DNA of 64,000 nucleotides from Lepidurus packardi. Taxonomy: Eukaryota > Arthropoda > Branchiopoda > Notostraca > Triopsidae. Below are positions 30,430-43,900 of this stretch, one piece after another (the stretch's first letter is position 1; each line of letters starts with the position of its first letter). The stretch is from positions 2,376,565 to 2,440,564 of the forward strand of contig JAKZAN010000001.1 in assembly GCA_023053545.1 (NCBI GenBank), in the 5' to 3' direction. The notes under the pieces are model-generated. The model worked only from the letters and a program-made list of their open reading frames with translations, was not told the origin of the DNA and did not search any database. The position numbers were made by a program, and so were the translations under genes.

Positions 30430-33400
30430 CCCACGACTGCTGATTCAGAATATCAGGAAGAGACGGTCACAATTGTAAGAACTTACCAGAGAAGCCAACG
30501 GTAGAAACGTAGACACAATAATAGTCATAGAACCGCCACAAAATACGCAGATTTCATGCATCTTGGGCTATGATATAGTCAAGCCGGGAACGGACTACGA
30601 AGGGATCATGGTTCTTCGCCGAAAAGACAGCCAGAACTACGTTATGTATATCACACAGCTTTACGTAGTGATCAGGGTCCCGTATGTCAATTCCACACCT
30701 TGTATCCTAATTGCAATGTACAGAAGACACACAAGTAGCACTTTCACTCTTCTCCAAGAAATATGGCAAAAAACCCACTCACTGAGCCCTCATGTTATAA
30801 TCTCAGGTGACTTTAATGCTCACCACTGGCTTTGGGAAGATAAGACACCAGATGAACCAGGCCTTCAGCTCTACAACTTCATGATGGACCACAACCTGAG
30901 CCTTCTAAATGGTTGGAATGTTCCTACATTCCGCAACGAACGAGATCAGAAGTCAACCATTGACCTCACGTGGGTTTCTCCACATTTAGCTGGGATTGTG
31001 AATTGGCATATCCTGGATGATGAACTGTATTACAATGAATCAGACCACGTGGCGATTGAACTATCACTACCTTCACCAGCAAGCTCCGAACGCTTAACAA
31101 AGACAAAAAGGTGGTGCTACCAGTTTGCCAACTGGGGCAAATTTCGCTTGGATACTGCCAGAGAACTGTTGAAAGCTACACGACACTTTTCTGAACTCTC
31201 CAACACACTTGAGATTGACAAGGCTATCGAAACGCTGACAAATGTGGTAGAGAAAGCCATGATGGAGAATATTCCGCAAAGATCCACTTCCAACCGGAAG
31301 AACCCATGGTGGAATGGTAGCTAACAAGCCCTTAGGAAACAAGCAGCGAAAGCTCTGCACTACTTTAGGAGATACGGTGGCGACGAAAGGGAAAAAGCTT
31401 GGAGGTCTATGAGAAATTTGTATTGTTCAAAAACTAGAAAATGTAGGGACCAATACTGGGAAAATCAATTCGCTACCTCGAACAGCAGAACCATATGGAA
31501 CCTAGAGCGTGCTATGCGTCCGCAACAAAGAAACAAGTTGGAACATCTAAGACAAGAGGATGGGTCACCCTTCCCCGACGCTAGCTCTAAACTTAACTTC
31601 ATAGCGTGGGTGGGGTACCGCACGAAAAGCTAGAAACACCTCCTGCTTCACTTCGGAGTAACAACAGGAGAAGGCCCCCAGATACCCCCTTAACACAAGC
31701 GTTCGACATGGGAGAAATCTCCTCTATAGTAAATAGCCTCCAACCCAATAAAGCGGCTGGAATGGACGGAATTCAAGCCAGAGATTTGAAAGAACTGTGG
31801 ACGGTTATCGGCGAAAAAGTTACCCGTATATATAACGCATCATACTCCTTGGGCCATTACCCATCCATGTGGACGACAGCTAAAGTCCACCCGTTACCCA
31901 AACCGGGCAAGACGGATTACGCAACGCTCAAAAGCTTCAGACCTATATCACTCTTACCTGTCATGGGAAAAATAATGGAAAAAGCAGTGGCGTTCCGTCT
32001 ACGAACTCATTTCGAAGACAACCAAATACTCGCGGATAGTCAGTGGGGCTTTCGTCAAGAAAGATCCACAACGGATGCGCTTGTTAAACTAAGTAATGCG
32101 GTGCTGACTTCCTTTGACAAAAACAAAGTCCACTCGGCTCTACGATTAGACATTTCAAGTGCCTTCGACAACGTGTGCCATTTGAAGCTGACAACCGAAC
32201 TACGTAAAAAGAAGCTACCTCAACAATTAACCAAATGGGTCGAAAGCTTCCTGCATTCTCGTAAGGCTTTCGTTGAATGTGAAGCAGGCGTGAGTAGCTT
32301 ATACACTGTCCCTAAAGGCGTCCCGCAAGGGTCCCCTTTATCGCCTTTGCTTTTCATTTTTTACATCAATGGAGCGCTGAACGCCATCAAAAGGAAACGA
32401 ATACAGAACCAAGCCTTCGCGGACGATCTGATCCTGCATGTCTCTGGACCCTGAAGCGAATCTAACGTAAAACTCCTCTCAAATAATCTTTCAACCCTAG
32501 AGAAATGGGGCAAGAAATTCCACATGCAATTCTTAAAAGAAAAAATGGAGTTAATACATTTCTCCAGAAAACGTTCAGTGGAAAAGGCTCCTCTCTCATG
32601 GGGTGATAGCACTTTTATTCCGAAGCAAACGGTGAGATATCTTGGCCTTAAATGTGACAACCGCCTACAATGGAATCACCATGGAACTCTTTTACCAGCT
32701 CAAGGCAATCAAATACTCCAACGCGTGATCATAATGAGCAAATTTCCGAAAGCGGTCACTTGCAAACAACTCCGAGACCTACTACAAGCAACGATCCTAT
32801 CCAAAATTAGATATGGCTACCAGCATGGTGTAATATCTCCAACTCCGCACTACGTCCCCTTAACCAATTGTACAGAAGAGGGTTATTAAGCATAACAGGT
32901 GCACTTTCTACGACCCCATCAGCAGCTTTAGAGGTAGAAGTGGGCCTTCCTCCGCTCGATCTCATCCTCCAGAGGTCAATGCTTAGGCATTTTGCCTTCA
33001 GGAACTGGAGCCAGTGGCCCATCCCCCCAGATATCCCCAAACACGTACGTTACACATCATGTCTGGAGAGACCTAGGCTACTCCTAACTAACATCTGGAA
33101 AACAACGCCGAAATCAGAGAAGTTGGCCCTCAATTGGATCGATGAAGAAATAATTTACTTATGGACCAAACGCTGGCAATCGTGTACAAACCCTCTGCGT
33201 GATTTAGTCTCTAGTCCTTCCTATCGCGGAATCGCAAATTCTTCCTTCCCTAGACGTTTGATCTCTAAAATGGTCCAGTTGAGGACCACGCACTTCCCTA
33301 CAAAAAGCTATTTAAAGCGAATTAAGAAAGTTGATTTCGACACCTGTGTTTGCCAAGAAAGAAGTAAGCAAGACCTCACCCATCTTCTCTTCCATTGCCG

Positions 33401-33548
33401 AAGACTAAATAAAGTAAGGGCAATACTGTTGAGGCAGCTCAGAATTTTGAAAGTGCATTTCAATGCGAAAGAAATCATGACCAACCCGAAAGTGTTCCCC
33501 TTTATAGTCTCCTTCATTCTGAAGGCAGTTATAATCTACGATCCTTGA
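30430..33548 (+). pseudogene. LINE B ORF2 (endonuclease and reverse transcriptase), broken
   Basis: Starts at LLIQNIRKRRSQL, then shifts frame. The AP-endonuclease is readable at 30563-31324 (SGDFNAHHWLWEDKTP, STIDLTW, NESDHVAIEL) and ends at an internal TAA (31322-31324). RT is spread over 31606-32454 (HYPSMWTTAKVHPLPKPGK, QWGFRQERSTTDAL, GVPQGSPLSPLLFIFYING, catalytic FADDLILHVSG), stopped by a TGA at 32452. The tail occupies 32524-32889 and 32868-33548, with the Cys/His cluster CVCQERSKQDLTHLLFHC. At least four frameshifts or stops; inactive. Confidence 0.88.
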
Positions 33549-33824
33549 AACTTCTGCATATTCTTGTCTCCGTCTTTCCTTGCATCTTATTCACTCCCTC
33601 CCTCGTGTCCCAGTCTGACCAATTGTAATCCTTATTTTGTTAGTTGGCAGTACTCTCAATAGAATAAACCCTTCCCCCTCCCATGAGTGGTTATTATACC
33701 ACTCCTTTAGTTCGATGGGTTTAGTTCTTTAGGTGATTGACAACTTATTTTTTGTAAAAATGTGAGACAGGCAACAGGCGAAAGCCTACGCCTTAAAATA
33801 AAATTAAATTAAAAAAACACCATT

Positions 33825-34755
33825 TCGGGTGCATATGAATAATTTAAAGAAGGGACACCATTAAGGCGAGTGACCATTATGCAAGCCGGACTTTCGCTAC
33901 CATTAAAGGTACCATTCCCGACAGGAAAAAAATAGACAAACGTTACACAATAAAATTTGTATTAAAGAAAATTCACTCGGAGGATACAAAAAATCACCAC
34001 ACAAAAATCACGATAATTTTCACGCAAAATACGGAAATTTCACTGAAACGAATAGCCAGACATCTTAGAACCCACATTAATGCTACGGTTAGAAGGCGTC
34101 TTGAACCGTCTAAACGTAGGCGAACCCAGGCGAAGAGATAACGTTGTTCGTCCAGTTTGCATTCCGGACTCTGTTTCGCAGAAGAAAGCAGCTCAAGCTG
34201 AGGAGAAAACAAAAAGGACGGGACGAGCTATCCAATTGGAACAAGGGGACGACCACATTGTGGATTACAGAAAGAATTATGACCTGCCATACGACTTCAA
34301 ATACGACAAAATTCCAGAATTCTGATAAAACAAAAACATTGCCGACTACATTGATCCGGATCTTATGGTGGTTAGTTTACCGTTTTATCTCCGGCCGGTT
34401 TTTTTACTTTGTTATTTTTTAAATAAAAGAAATTGGAGCAGTTGGAAAATGCTAACTGGGTAGTTTCGACATCATTTGTGGCGCTTGAAATTAAATCTGG
34501 AAGGACTTGAGAAGAGAATACAAGTTTGCCTTGAAATAAACTTTGAAATGACTTTTTACTCGTTTATTACTGCTGATTTTGAGATGTTTTTGACTTTCCT
34601 TCAGTTCCAAATGAGCTGTTTTGCTCCCTCCCCCCGTAATACGTACTTGCCTATTTGTTGTACCCATAGAGCGCTCCCTGTAATACGTACTTGCTTATTA
34701 GAAATAGACGAAATAACAATGTCTGAACCTTACAAATCGGATTTTCCGATAACCG
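33825..34755. other. Non-coding region between LINE B and Gypsy-3b
   Basis: It should begin with the continuation of Gypsy-3a past LINE B, but no gypsy domain could be recognised. A basic frame at 33940-34140 (ends in KRRRTQAKR) shows no known domain. A short direct repeat GTAATACGTACTTGC occurs at 34636-34650 and 34679-34693. Confidence 0.4.
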
Positions 34756-35403
34756 GATAACCGTCCAAGGTCGGTGAAACTTGGGCAACTTTCCTCTCTT
34801 CGGGAAGGATTGAAGAGCCAAACGGAGTCCCCCATTTGGATTTGCTGGTTTAAAGTTTTGCTGTCGAAATAAATCTTCTGATAACATTGTGCAAATCCCA
34901 ACCGTGTTCGAGCTTGTTCAAAAATGGTAGGAAGAGTTGTCTCCAGTTTTGCCACGTATTGAGAAGTTGAAACTGGTACCACAACCGAAAACTATATCTT
35001 CTGGTAAGAACAACTGTCTACCAAACTGTAAACGTGCAGGAGTGAAAGTCGAGGAACTTTGAACACTCGTCCGGTACGCAAGTAAAACACTAGGCAACAC
35101 AGTATCCCAGGTTTCATCACCTTCGTCGATGAGTTTACTGAGGAATGCTAAAATCGTCCTATTGGCCCTTTCAATAAATTCCTCACTCTCCGGATGGTAT
35201 GGAGTAGTTCTAGTTTTCTTGATTTTGAGCAACCGGCAGATTTCGCTCACAGTTCTTGATTCAAAACTTCTACCTTGCTCGGAATGAAGCTGAAGCGGCA
35301 CTCCATACCTTCTCATGTATTCCCCATAGAGCTTGGTGGCGATAGTACTGGCTTCCTGATCTGGAATAGGATATGCCTCCACCCACTTTGTGAACAAATT
35401 CAT
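34756..35403 (-). pseudogene. Gypsy-3b integrase fragment, inverted relative to 3a
   Basis: Reads NLFTKWVEAYPIPDQEAS, YGVPLQLHSEQGRSFES, LKIKKTRTTPYHPESEEF, SVLLAYRTSVQSSSTFTPA, then a frame change near 34975 to TSQYVAKLETTLPTIFEQAR and QMGDSVWLFNP. The usual catalytic HSDQG is HSEQG, an Asp-to-Glu change at the second active-site residue. The fragment ends at 34756 within PWTVI and borders the satellite at 35404. Confidence 0.85.
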
Positions 35404-37497
35404 GACAACAATTCATGAATTACTGACATAATTAATGAATTACTGACTTAGTTCATGAATTACTGACTTAATTAATGAATTCCTGACTTCATTAATGAAT
35501 TACTGCCTTAATTCACGAATTACTGACCTGATTCATGAATTACTGACCTAATTCGTGAATTACTGATTTAATTCATGAATTACTAACTCAATTAATTAAT
35601 TCCTGACTTAATAAATGAATTCCTGACTTAATTAATTAATTCCTGACTAAATTAATGAATTACTGACTTAATTCATGAATTGCTGACTTAATTAATGAAC
35701 TACTGACTTCATTTTTTAATTACTGACTTAATTACTGAATAAATTGCCTAATTCATGAATACATTACCTAATTAATGAATAAATTACCTAATTAATGAAT
35801 AAATTACCTAATTAATGAATTACTGACTTAATTAATGAATTACTGACTTAACTAATGAATAACTGACTTAATTCATGAACTACTGACTTAATTCATGAAT
35901 TCCTGACTTAATTAATGAATTCCTGACTTAATTCATGAATTCCTGACTTAATTCATGAATTACTAACTCAATCAATGAATTCCTGACTTAATTCATGAAT
36001 TCCTGACTTAATTCATGAATTACTGACTTAATTCATGAATTACTGACTTAATTCATGAATTACTGACTTAATTAATAAATTACTGACTTAATTAATGAAT
36101 TCCTGACTTAATTCCTGAATTCCTGACTTAAGTCCTGAATTCCTGACTTCATTAATGAATTACTGACTTAATTCATGAATTACTGACTTAAATAATGAAT
36201 TCCTGACTTCATTAACGAACTACTGACTTCATTAATGAATTACTGACCTAATTCATGAATTACTGACTTAATTAATGAATTACTGACTTAGTTCATGAAT
36301 TAATGACCTAATTCATGAATTACTGACTTAATTCATGAATTACTGACTGAATTCATGAATTACTGACTTAATTCATGAACTACAGACTTAATTAATGAAT
36401 TACTGACTTAATTCATGAACTACAGACTTAATTAATGAATTACTGACTTAATTCATGAATTACTGACTTAATTCATAAAACTACTGATTTAATTCATGAA
36501 CTACTGACTTAATTCATGAATTACTGACTTAATTCATGAATTACTGCTTAATTAATGAACTACAGTCTTTATTCATGAATTACTGACTTAATCCATGAAT
36601 TACTGTCTTAATTAATGAATTACTGACTTAATTCATGAATTACTGACTTAAGTCATGAATTACTGACTTAGTTAAAGAATTACTGACTTAATTCATGAAT
36701 TCCTGACTAAATTAATGAATTCCTGACTTAATTAATGAATTCCTGACTAAACTCATGAATTACTGACTTAATTCATGAATTCCTCAATTAATTAATGAAT
36801 TTCTGACTTAACTCATGAAATACTGACTTAATTCATGAATTACTGACTTAATTCATGAATTCTTGACTTAATTAATGAATTCCTGACTTAATTCCTGAAT
36901 TCCTGAAATAATTAATGAATTACTGAGCTGATTAATGAATTACTGACTTAATTCATGAATTCCTGACATAAATAATGAATTACTGACCTTATTCCTGAAT
37001 TACTGACCTGATTCATGAACTACTGACTTAATTCATGAATTACTGACTTAACTCATGAATTACTAAGTTAATTAATGAATTAATGACTTAGTTAATGAAT
37101 TACTGACTTAATTCATGAATTACTGACCTAATTCATGAATTACTGACCTAATTAATGAATTACTGACTTAATTAATGAATTACTGACTTAATTCATGAAT
37201 TACTGACTTAATTCATGAATTACTGATTTAATTAATGAATTACTGACTTAATTCATGAATTACTGATTTAATTCATGAATTCTTGACTTCACTAATGAAT
37301 TACTGTTTTAATTCATGAAATACTGACTTAATGAGAACGAATTCCTGACTTAATTAATGAATTCCTGACTTAATTCCTGAATTCCTGAAATAATTAATGA
37401 ATTACTGAGCTGATTAATGAATTACTGACTTAATTCATGAATTCCTGACATAAATAATGAATTACTGACCTGATTCATGAATTACTGACTTAATTAA

Positions 37498-37610
37498 TGA
37501 ATTACTTAATTAATGACTTAATTAATGAATTACTTAATTAATGACTTAATTAATGAATTACTTAATTAATGACTTAATTAATGAATTACTTAATTAATGA
37601 CTTAATTAAT
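37498..37610. repeat. Local 28-bp variant of the satellite, about 4 copies
   Basis: Unit GAATTACTTAATTAAT followed by GACTTAATTAAT, repeated about four times without change; it is the 20-bp monomer with 8 extra bases. Confidence 0.85.
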
Positions 37611-38266
37611 GAATTACTGACTTAATTCATGAATTACTGACTTAGTTAAAGAATTACTGACTTAATTCATGAATTCCTGACTAAATTAATGAATTACTGA
37701 CTTAACTCATGAATTACTGACTTAATTAATGAATTACTGACTTAATTCATGAATTCTTAACTTAATTCATGAATTACTGACTTAATTCATGAATTCTTGA
37801 CTTAATTAATGAATTCCTGACTTAATTCCTGAATTCCTGAAATAATTAATGAATTACTGAGCTGATTAATGAATTACTGACTTAATTCATGAATTCCTGA
37901 CATAAATAATGAATTACTGACCTGATTCATGAATTACTGACTTAATTATTGAATTACTTAATTAATGACTTAATTAATGAATTACTGACTTATTTAATGA
38001 ATTACTGACTTAATTCATGAATTACTGTCTTAATTAATGAATTACTGACTTAATTCATGAATTACTGACTTAATTCATGAATTAATGACTTAGTTAAAGA
38101 ATTACTGACTTAATTCATGAATTCCTGACTAAATTAATGAATTACTGACTTAACTCATGAATTACTGACTTAATTCATGAATTACTGACTTAATTCATGA
38201 ATTCTTGACTTAATTAATGAATTCCTGACTTAATTCCTGAATTCCTGAAATAATTAATGAATTACT

Positions 38267-39602
38267 GAGCTGATTAATGAATTACTGACTTAATTCATGA
38301 ATTCCTGACATAAATAATGAATTACTGACCTGATTCCTGAATTACTGACCTGATTCATGAACTACTGATTTAATTAATGAATTACTGACTTAACTCATGA
38401 ATTACTAACTTAATTAATGAATTAATGACTTAGTTAATGAATTCCTGACTTAATTAATGAATTACTGACCTAATTCATGAATTACTGACTTAATTAATGA
38501 ATTACTGACTTTATTAATGAATTTCTAACTTAATTCATGAATTTCTAACTTAATTAATGAATTAATGAATTAATGACTTAGTTAATGAATTCCTGACTTA
38601 ATTAATGAATTCCTGACTTCATTAATGAATTACTGACCTAATTCATGAATTACTGACCTAATTAATGAATTACTGACTTAATTAATGAATTACTGACTTA
38701 ATTCATGAATTAATGACCTAATTCATGAATTACTGACTTAATTCATGAATTACTGACTTAATTCATGAATTACTGACTTAATTCATGAATTACTGACTTA
38801 ATTCATGAATTCTTGACTTCACTAATGAATTACTGTTTTAATTCATGAAATACTGACTTAATGAACGAATTCCTGACTTTATTAATGAATTCCTGACTTA
38901 ATTTTTGAATTCCTGAAATAATTAATGAATTACTGAGCTGATTAATGAATTACTGACTTAATTCATGAATTCCTGATATAAATAATGAATTACTGACCTG
39001 ATTCATGAACTACTGACTTAATTCATGAATTACTGACTTAACTCATGAATTACTAACTTAATTAATGAATTAATGACTTAGTTAATGAATTCCTGACTTA
39101 ATTAATGAATTACTGACCTAATTCATGAATTACTGACTTAATTAATGAATTACTGACTTAATTCATGAATTTCTAACTTAATTAATGAATTAATGAATTA
39201 ATGACTTAGTTAATGAATTCCTGACTTAATTAATGAATTCCTAACTTAATTAATGAATTCCTGACTTAATTAATGAATTCCTGACTTCATTAATGAATTA
39301 CTGACCTAATTCATGAATTACTGACCTAATTAATGAATTACTGACTTAATTAATGAATTACTGACTTAATTCATGAATTAATTACCTAATTCATGAATTA
39401 CTGACTTAATTTATGAATTACTGACTTAATTCATGAATTACTGACTTAATTCATGAATTACTGACTTAATTCATGAATTCTTGTCTTCACTAATGAATTA
39501 CTGTTTTAATTCATGAAATACTGACTTAATGAACGAATTCCTGACTTAATTAATGAATTCCTGACTTAATTCCTGAATTCCTGAAATAATTCCTGAATTA
39601 CT
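38267..39602. repeat. 668-bp higher-order repeat in satellite block I
   Basis: The marker GAGCTGATTAATG occurs at 38267, 38935 and 39603, i.e. two consecutive spacings of exactly 668; flanking monomer variants follow the same order. Earlier markers (36925, 37407, 37859) are spaced 482, 452 and 408, so the period is shorter upstream. Confidence 0.7.
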
Positions 39603-40016
39603 GAGCTGATTAATGAATTACTGACTTAATTCATGAATTCCTGACATAAATAATGAATTACTGACCTGATTCATGAATTACTGACCTGATTCATGAATTA
39701 CTGACTTAATTAATGAATTACTTAATTAATGACCTAATTTATGAATTACTGACTTATTTAATGAATTACTGACTTAATTAATGAATTACTGCTTAATTCA
39801 TGAACTACAGTCTTAATTAATGAATTACTGTCTTAATTAATGAATTACTGACTTAATTCATGAATTACTGACTTAATTCATGAATTACTGACTTAATTCA
39901 TGAATTACTGACTTAATTCACAAAACTACTGATTTAATTCATAAAACTACTGATTTAATTCATGAACTACGGATTTAATTCATGAATTACTGACTTAACT
40001 CATGAATTACTGACTT

Positions 40017-40240
40017 TGTAACGGAATGAAGGAACAGCGTTGTGGTCTTGTGCAGGAAAAACGTTGCACGTGTATTGCTCACAGGAAACTCGGTTACAAC
40101 CATACGAGACTTTGACATTGACTTGACTGGCGCTCAGGTACACCAGAACTCACTTCGCGAGCACGTGCAGCCGGGGGCGATCTAGGGCCCGTCGCACAAC
40201 CATATTCCTTCTTTCGTATTCTCCTGTTCCATCCGGAACA
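40017..40240 (-). repeat. BEL 3' LTR
   Basis: Begins TGTAACGGAATGAAGG and ends CCATCCGGAACA on the plus strand; direct repeat of 46115-46338. Confidence 0.94.
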
Positions 40241-40251
40241 CCCCCGCCCCC
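40241..40251 (-). other. BEL polypurine tract
   Basis: GGGGGCGGGGG on the element strand directly before the 3' LTR. Confidence 0.7.
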
Positions 40252-40268
40252 GTTACTGGACCCAGTAA

Positions 40269-40925
40269 CTATTCCTGGATGGCCGCTTCCAACAGGCATA
40301 ACTTCGCTTCTGGGCGCACGGCTTCGCCGTTCGTCGTACGCACCAGTGCCGTACGAGTGAGACCGTCCTGCCCAGGAAAAATCCGTACAATTCTGCCTAG
40401 GAGCCAGTGGTTTCGAGGGGCGTTGACATCCACTACTAGCACGATGTCGTTGGGTTGCAGGTTTCGCCTAGGTACCAGCCACTTTCTTCGTTCAATTAGG
40501 GATGGCACATACTCCCTTAACCACCTCTTCCAAAACTCGTTGATGAGGGCTTGAGATGCCCTCCATCTCTTTCGCATGCTGACTTCGCCGAACTCGGGGA
40601 CGTCTAACGGGATGCTGGTGTTGGCACGGCCGAGCAAAAAATGGTTCGGTGCCAGAGGCTCTGGCTCGTGTGGGTCAACACTCACATGGGTTAGTGGTCT
40701 CCCATTCAGTAATGCTTCGACCCCTGCCATTGCGGTGACCAGGACTTCATCCGTTAGGGCTCGGCCGTTGAGGATTTTCTTCAGGGCACTCTTTGCTGAC
40801 CGCACCAGTCGTTCCCATACGCCGCCGAAATGGGGGGCCGCCAGTGGTGAGAAATGCCACTCGATGAGGTCCTCTGCCAGTGCCGAAGCCTTCGTTCTTG
40901 CCTTCGTTTCTTGCCTTCGTTCCAA
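40269..40925 (-). pseudogene. BEL integrase C-terminal part, out of frame with pol
   Basis: Contains the third catalytic region (APHFGGVWERLVRSAK with the Glu), the BEL-type motif LNGRPLTHVSVDPHEPEPL, HFLLGR and a C-terminal domain (RNLQPNDIVLVVDVNAPRNHWLLGRI). It should follow the pol frame that ends in VKNWNE but is separated by a frame change at about 40888-40925, where a 12-13-bp unit (GCCTTCGTTCTT on the plus strand) is present three times with one extra base. Confidence 0.88.
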
Positions 40926-43900
40926 TTCTTAACGGCCTCCCGCAGCTCCAGCTCTCCTGCAACCAGATTTGTGCCATTGTCGGAATACACGACTTTCGGC
41001 CTTCCACGCCGATCGCAGAAGCGTTGAAAAGCCATTAGGAATGATTCTGCGTCGAGGGAATGGGCGACTTCGATGTGCACGGCCCGAGTCACAAGACACT
41101 TAAAGAGACATCCGTATCTCTTCACGGACCTCCGGAATACCGTAACATTCCAAAGGCCGAAATAGTCCACTCCCGTGTTGGTGAACGGAGGGGCGTGCGC
41201 CTGCAGCCGGTGTTGAGGGAGCGGGGCCATGAGCGGGATTGCCGGTTGTGCGGTGTCTTTTCGGCAGCGGGGACACTTAGTAACATAATTACGCACCGCT
41301 TGTCGGCCCCTCAGGATCCAATACTGCTGGTGCAGCTCGTGAAGTGTCCTGTCACTGGAGGCATGGTATAGCCTCTCGTGCGTTCCTCCAATGATCAAGC
41401 GGGTAATTTCGACATCTGGCGAGAGAATAATGGGGTTCTTCATAGCGGTATCCACCGCTGCATTCTCTATGCGCCCACGACTTCGTAAAATACCGCCGTC
41501 GTCCAGGTACGGGTTAAGCTTGGCCAAACGTGAATTGGGCGCGATGGGTTCGGCTTTCTTGAGCTGTTTAGTTTCTTTAGCAAATACAGCGTGTTGCCCC
41601 ATCTTTACGCACGCTGCCAAGGCCTTTGCCAGCTCCACCGCCGTCAATCTCGCTAATTTTCCACCTCCTGGTGCACGGGGTGCGTGGTGAGGATTGGGGT
41701 CTCTATTTCCGTTGGCACTGTGGGATGTCTTCAACCTATCGTAGAATCGCAAGATGAGCGCGATGATGCGCAGGGCTGCCGTCAGTGATGACCTCCCCTT
41801 TAGGAACTGGCCCACAGCACATTCTTCCTCGCTCACAGTTATGGCACCAATCCATGACTCGGCGACCATTTCCGCGTCATCTTCGGGTTCTGCGACCAAC
41901 TTCCTGGGCGGCCAGTTTTCTTCCTCCTCGCTCAGAAATGTGGGCCCGTGGAACCAGTTTTCCCTATCCCACACGGCGGCGGTGACACCCCGGCTACACT
42001 GGTCGGCTGGGTTGACCTTACCCGGGACATGGCGCCACTGCTGCGCCCTTGTTGTTTCGAGTATCTCTCCGACGCGATTCCCGACAAACGCGTGGAAACG
42101 CCTCTTCCGGCTGCATATCCACTTCAGGGTAGTTTGCGAGTCCATCCAAAAGATCGCTTCGTGAATCGATATTCCTAGGCTTTGGCAGATGGTCTTAGCC
42201 AAGCGGACGCCGATGACTGCTCCAGACAGTTCGAGCCGGGGTATGGTCAGGTGTTTTATGGGCGAAACTCGAGACTTACTCATGGTGAACTTCCTTTCCC
42301 ATCCGTTACCCATCTGAAGGCGCAGGTAGGCAACTGCTCCATATCCCTGCTCCGACGCGTCGGTAAAGACGTGGAGCTGAGCAGGTACTTGCTGGGGGTC
42401 GGTCTGTATGCACCGCGGGATCTTCAGGCCTTCGATAGATGACAGGCTTAGACACCATTCCTGCCATGTCGTCAGGAGCTCAGGTGGTGGTTCTTCATTC
42501 GACTCAGTGCCGTGGCGCCACAGAGTTTGAAGGAGGATCTTGGCAAAGAGGACGACGGGCGCGAGGAACCCCAGCGGGTCGTATATCTTAGCGATCTCGC
42601 TCAAGATTTCCCGCTTCAGCCTCGCCTCGGTCCCGATCTCCGGTCGGAACGAGAACACGTCTTCTTGGCTATTCCACCAGAGTCCCAATATCCGTTCGGT
42701 CGGTAGAGGGTCGCGCGCTAAATCCACCGTGCCATCCAACCATTCTGACTTTGGGATCTTTTCCATGACTGATCGCGACGTTGAGATCCATTTAGTAAGG
42801 CGGAATCCCCCTCTAGCGAGAAGCTCAGTCATTTCCAAGGAGATTCTTTCCGCTTCTTCGACAGTTGCACAGGAATCAAGGAAATTGTCCACGTATACGT
42901 TCGTGAACACCCTTTCCGCGGCTTCTGGATGTTCCTGCCGATGGTCTTTGGCCGTACGTTGTAGAGCATTGATGCAGGTCGTTGGCGAAGAAACGGCACC
43001 AAAGACATGAACCATCATCTGGTACGTCGCAGGTGCTTCGGTCGACCCGGGTGACCTCCACAGGAAACGGAGCGCAGACTGGTCAGATTCGCGGACCCGT
43101 ACCTGATGGTACATTTTCTCTATATCGGCGGCAACTGCGACCTGCTGCAATCTGAACTTGAGTAAAATGTCGACTAGGTTGGTCGACAGGTCCGGACCCT
43201 TTAGCAAGGCGTCGTTCAGGCTTGTCCCTTGATGGCGCGCCGACGCGTCAAAAACCATGCGGACCTTTCCGGGCTTGTGAGGACTCACGACTGCATGGTG
43301 CGGTAAATACCATACTTTGCCCACCTCTGCGTTCCGTGGCTCCTCCACAACCCTCGCAAAACCGTACTTCACATATTCGCCTATGATCTCTTCGTATCTT
43401 TCGGCCAGCCCCGGATCTTTTGTAAGACGGCGCTCCAATTGTAAGAAGCGGTGCAAGGCATGACCGTAGTTGTTGGGCAGGTTGGGCTTGTCCTGCTTCC
43501 ACAGCAGCCCTGTTTCGTAGCGGTTGCCGACTTTGCGAGTCGTCTCTTCGAGAAGGCGTACCGCTCGCTGATCGTCGGCCGACTGTGGCGCTGGCGCGGT
43601 GATTCCTAGAAGGTCGGTGTCCCACAAGGTCTTCACCAAATCGTTCGGCTCTTCGAGCACCTCGTACGCGCTTATCGTCATGGCCGAATTTTGGATCGAG
43701 CTTGCCCCTTGAATCTGGGCGGGGCCGAACAGGGTCCAACCGAAAGGAGTTAACACAGCTGCCGGCATCGAGGCTCCTTTCGCGGGCTTCACAATTGCCA
43801 ATTGTTCATGATCGTAGATCGTCGCATCCGTTCCCAAAAGGAGGGTAATGGACTCAGGAACATCTGACGGAAGCGGTAAATCCTTAAGGTGGTCATACTG

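Larger units (their letters stand above)
29895..33812 (+). mobile_element. LINE copy B, decayed and 5'-truncated within ORF1
   Basis: 3.9 kb, flanked by a 12-bp repeat AAAAACACCATT (29883-29894 and 33813-33824) and ending in an A-rich tail after the family hairpin AGGCGAAAGCCT. It contains the C-terminal part of ORF1 and a whole but broken ORF2. Its proteins differ substantially from LINE C, so it is an older subfamily. Confidence 0.88.
35408..40016. repeat. 20-bp satellite, block I
   Basis: About 4.6 kb of tandem 20-bp units, consensus TAATTCATGAATTACTGACT, with frequent variants (TTAATGAA for TTCATGAA; TCCTGACTT, which creates EcoRI GAATTC sites). It is organised in longer repeats, including a 668-bp spacing, and contains a local 28-bp variant array. 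It ends at the BEL insertion. Confidence 0.95.

Noticed and set aside
35408-40016. Regular 20-base periodicity suggestive of a CRISPR array
   Set aside because: There are no unique spacers; adjoining units are all variants of one 20-bp monomer in a eukaryotic setting.
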